NCBI GenBank assembly: GCA_025351615.1
Contig: JANXVP010000241.1
Span: 1-7,792, forward strand
Direction: 5' to 3'
DNA from: Ramlibacter sp.
GTDB lineage: Bacteria; Pseudomonadota; Gammaproteobacteria; Burkholderiales; Burkholderiaceae_C
DNA: 7,792 nt
The notes beneath the pieces are model-generated. The model did not search any database. It was not told where the DNA came from and was given only the letters and a program-made list of their open reading frames with translations. Numbering within the stretch: the first letter of the stretch is position 1; each line of letters opens with the position of its first letter. Shown here piece after piece: positions 7,607 through 7,792 of the stretch. Position numbers and translations under genes: made by a program.

Positions 7607-7623
7607 CGGGGCACAGGGCCCCG
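7607..7623. repeat. Small GC-rich hairpin between the REP-like elements
   Basis: CGGGGC (7607-7612) is inverted as GCCCCG (7618-7623) around a 5-nt loop. It lies between the two oppositely oriented REP-like elements and may be part of the same composite structure. A 6-bp GC-rich stem can arise by chance in sequence this rich in G and C, so the call is weak. Confidence 0.3.
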
Positions 7624-7637
7624 TCCCGGCCGCTGGT

Positions 7638-7665
7638 CTGGATCCGGGTCAAGCCCGGGATGACG
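7638..7665 (-). repeat. REP-like palindromic element, copy 2 (inverted)
   Basis: This 28-bp element runs from CTGGATCC to GGGATGACG. Read on the minus strand it has the same ends as copy 1 (CGTCATCCC and GGATCCAG) and the same length, with 20 of 28 bases identical. The core is different, yet still pairs: CCGGG (7644-7648) with CCCGG (7654-7658), TCAAG loop, then AT with AT past one bulged G. Same arms with a changed but still paired core point to selection for, or propagation of, a hairpin. The pair is 91 bp apart in opposite orientation, like a BIME-type REP doublet. Confidence 0.7.
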
Positions 7666-7702
7666 ACGCCAGGGATGCGCGTCTTGCCCGGGTGTGCTTA
7701 GC

Positions 7703-7792
7703 TCAGCCAGCCGCGGCAGCAACCAGCTTCTTCACCGCCGATCTTGCCTGGGCCCCGAGCTCCGCCAGGTCAAGGTCGGACAATCGGCCTTC
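7703..7792 (-). CDS. Possible 3' end of a convergent unidentified gene
   Basis: On the minus strand an open frame enters from the window edge and runs 29 codons to a TGA at 7703-7705. Its visible end reads LSDLDLAELGAQARSAVKK followed by LVAAAAG, an Ala-rich, probably helical C terminus with mostly G/C third positions. This would place a gene convergent to the nuo-Nudix-DUF1178 unit, with the REP-like cluster between them, a usual place for such repeats. The stretch is too short to assign a family, and a 29-codon open frame is not rare in DNA this rich in G and C. The call rests mainly on position and composition. Confidence 0.4.
   Translation of the reverse strand, partial: EGRLSDLDLAELGAQARSAVKKLVAAAAG

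Noticed and set aside
7466..7663. 65-codon + strand open frame in the intergenic region
   Set aside because: It lies almost wholly over the REP-like repeats and hairpins, and the translation is compositionally biased with no family resemblance.
7519..7665. CRISPR-like array
   Set aside because: Only two full elements exist, in opposite orientation, with no regular spacers. The hairpins fit REP-like repeats, not CRISPR.

Overview
The window is the 3' part of a proteobacterial respiratory complex I (NADH:ubiquinone oxidoreductase, nuo) operon with two accessory genes attached, followed by a short repeat-bearing intergenic region. All complete genes lie on the + strand. The G+C-rich sequence, strong G/C preference at third codon positions, a 678-residue NuoL with a His-rich loop, and the order nuoN, Nudix hydrolase, DUF1178 all suggest a betaproteobacterium of the Burkholderiales. 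Oxalobacteraceae is my best guess from the feel of the proteins, but the sequence alone does not prove it.

Layout: nuoI (C-terminal part only, cut by the window start), then nuoJ, nuoK, nuoL, nuoM and nuoN. Gaps are 24 bp or less, and nuoJ and nuoK overlap by an ATGA. A Nudix hydrolase follows 21 bp after nuoN, and a DUF1178 gene overlaps the Nudix stop by another ATGA. After position 7458 there are about 245 bp without a convincing gene. This stretch holds two 28-bp REP-like palindromic elements in opposite orientation, a partial third copy and extra small hairpins. The last 90 bp probably hold the 3' end of a convergent minus-strand gene that I cannot identify.

How the genes work together: NuoI carries two [4Fe-4S] clusters that pass electrons from the peripheral arm towards quinone. 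NuoJ and NuoK form the inner part of the membrane arm. NuoN, NuoM and NuoL are the three antiporter-like proton-pumping subunits. The Nudix and DUF1178 genes are not complex I subunits. Their close coupling to nuoN suggests co-transcription, and the Nudix enzyme could hydrolyse an ADP-ribose or NADH-type nucleotide.

I found no convincing new biological system. This is essentially a conserved housekeeping locus. The points most worth a second look are a Glu in NuoN at the position of the conserved membrane-helix-8 Lys, a Nudix box with one extra residue, the His-rich NuoL loop, and the REP-like cluster at the end of the transcription unit.
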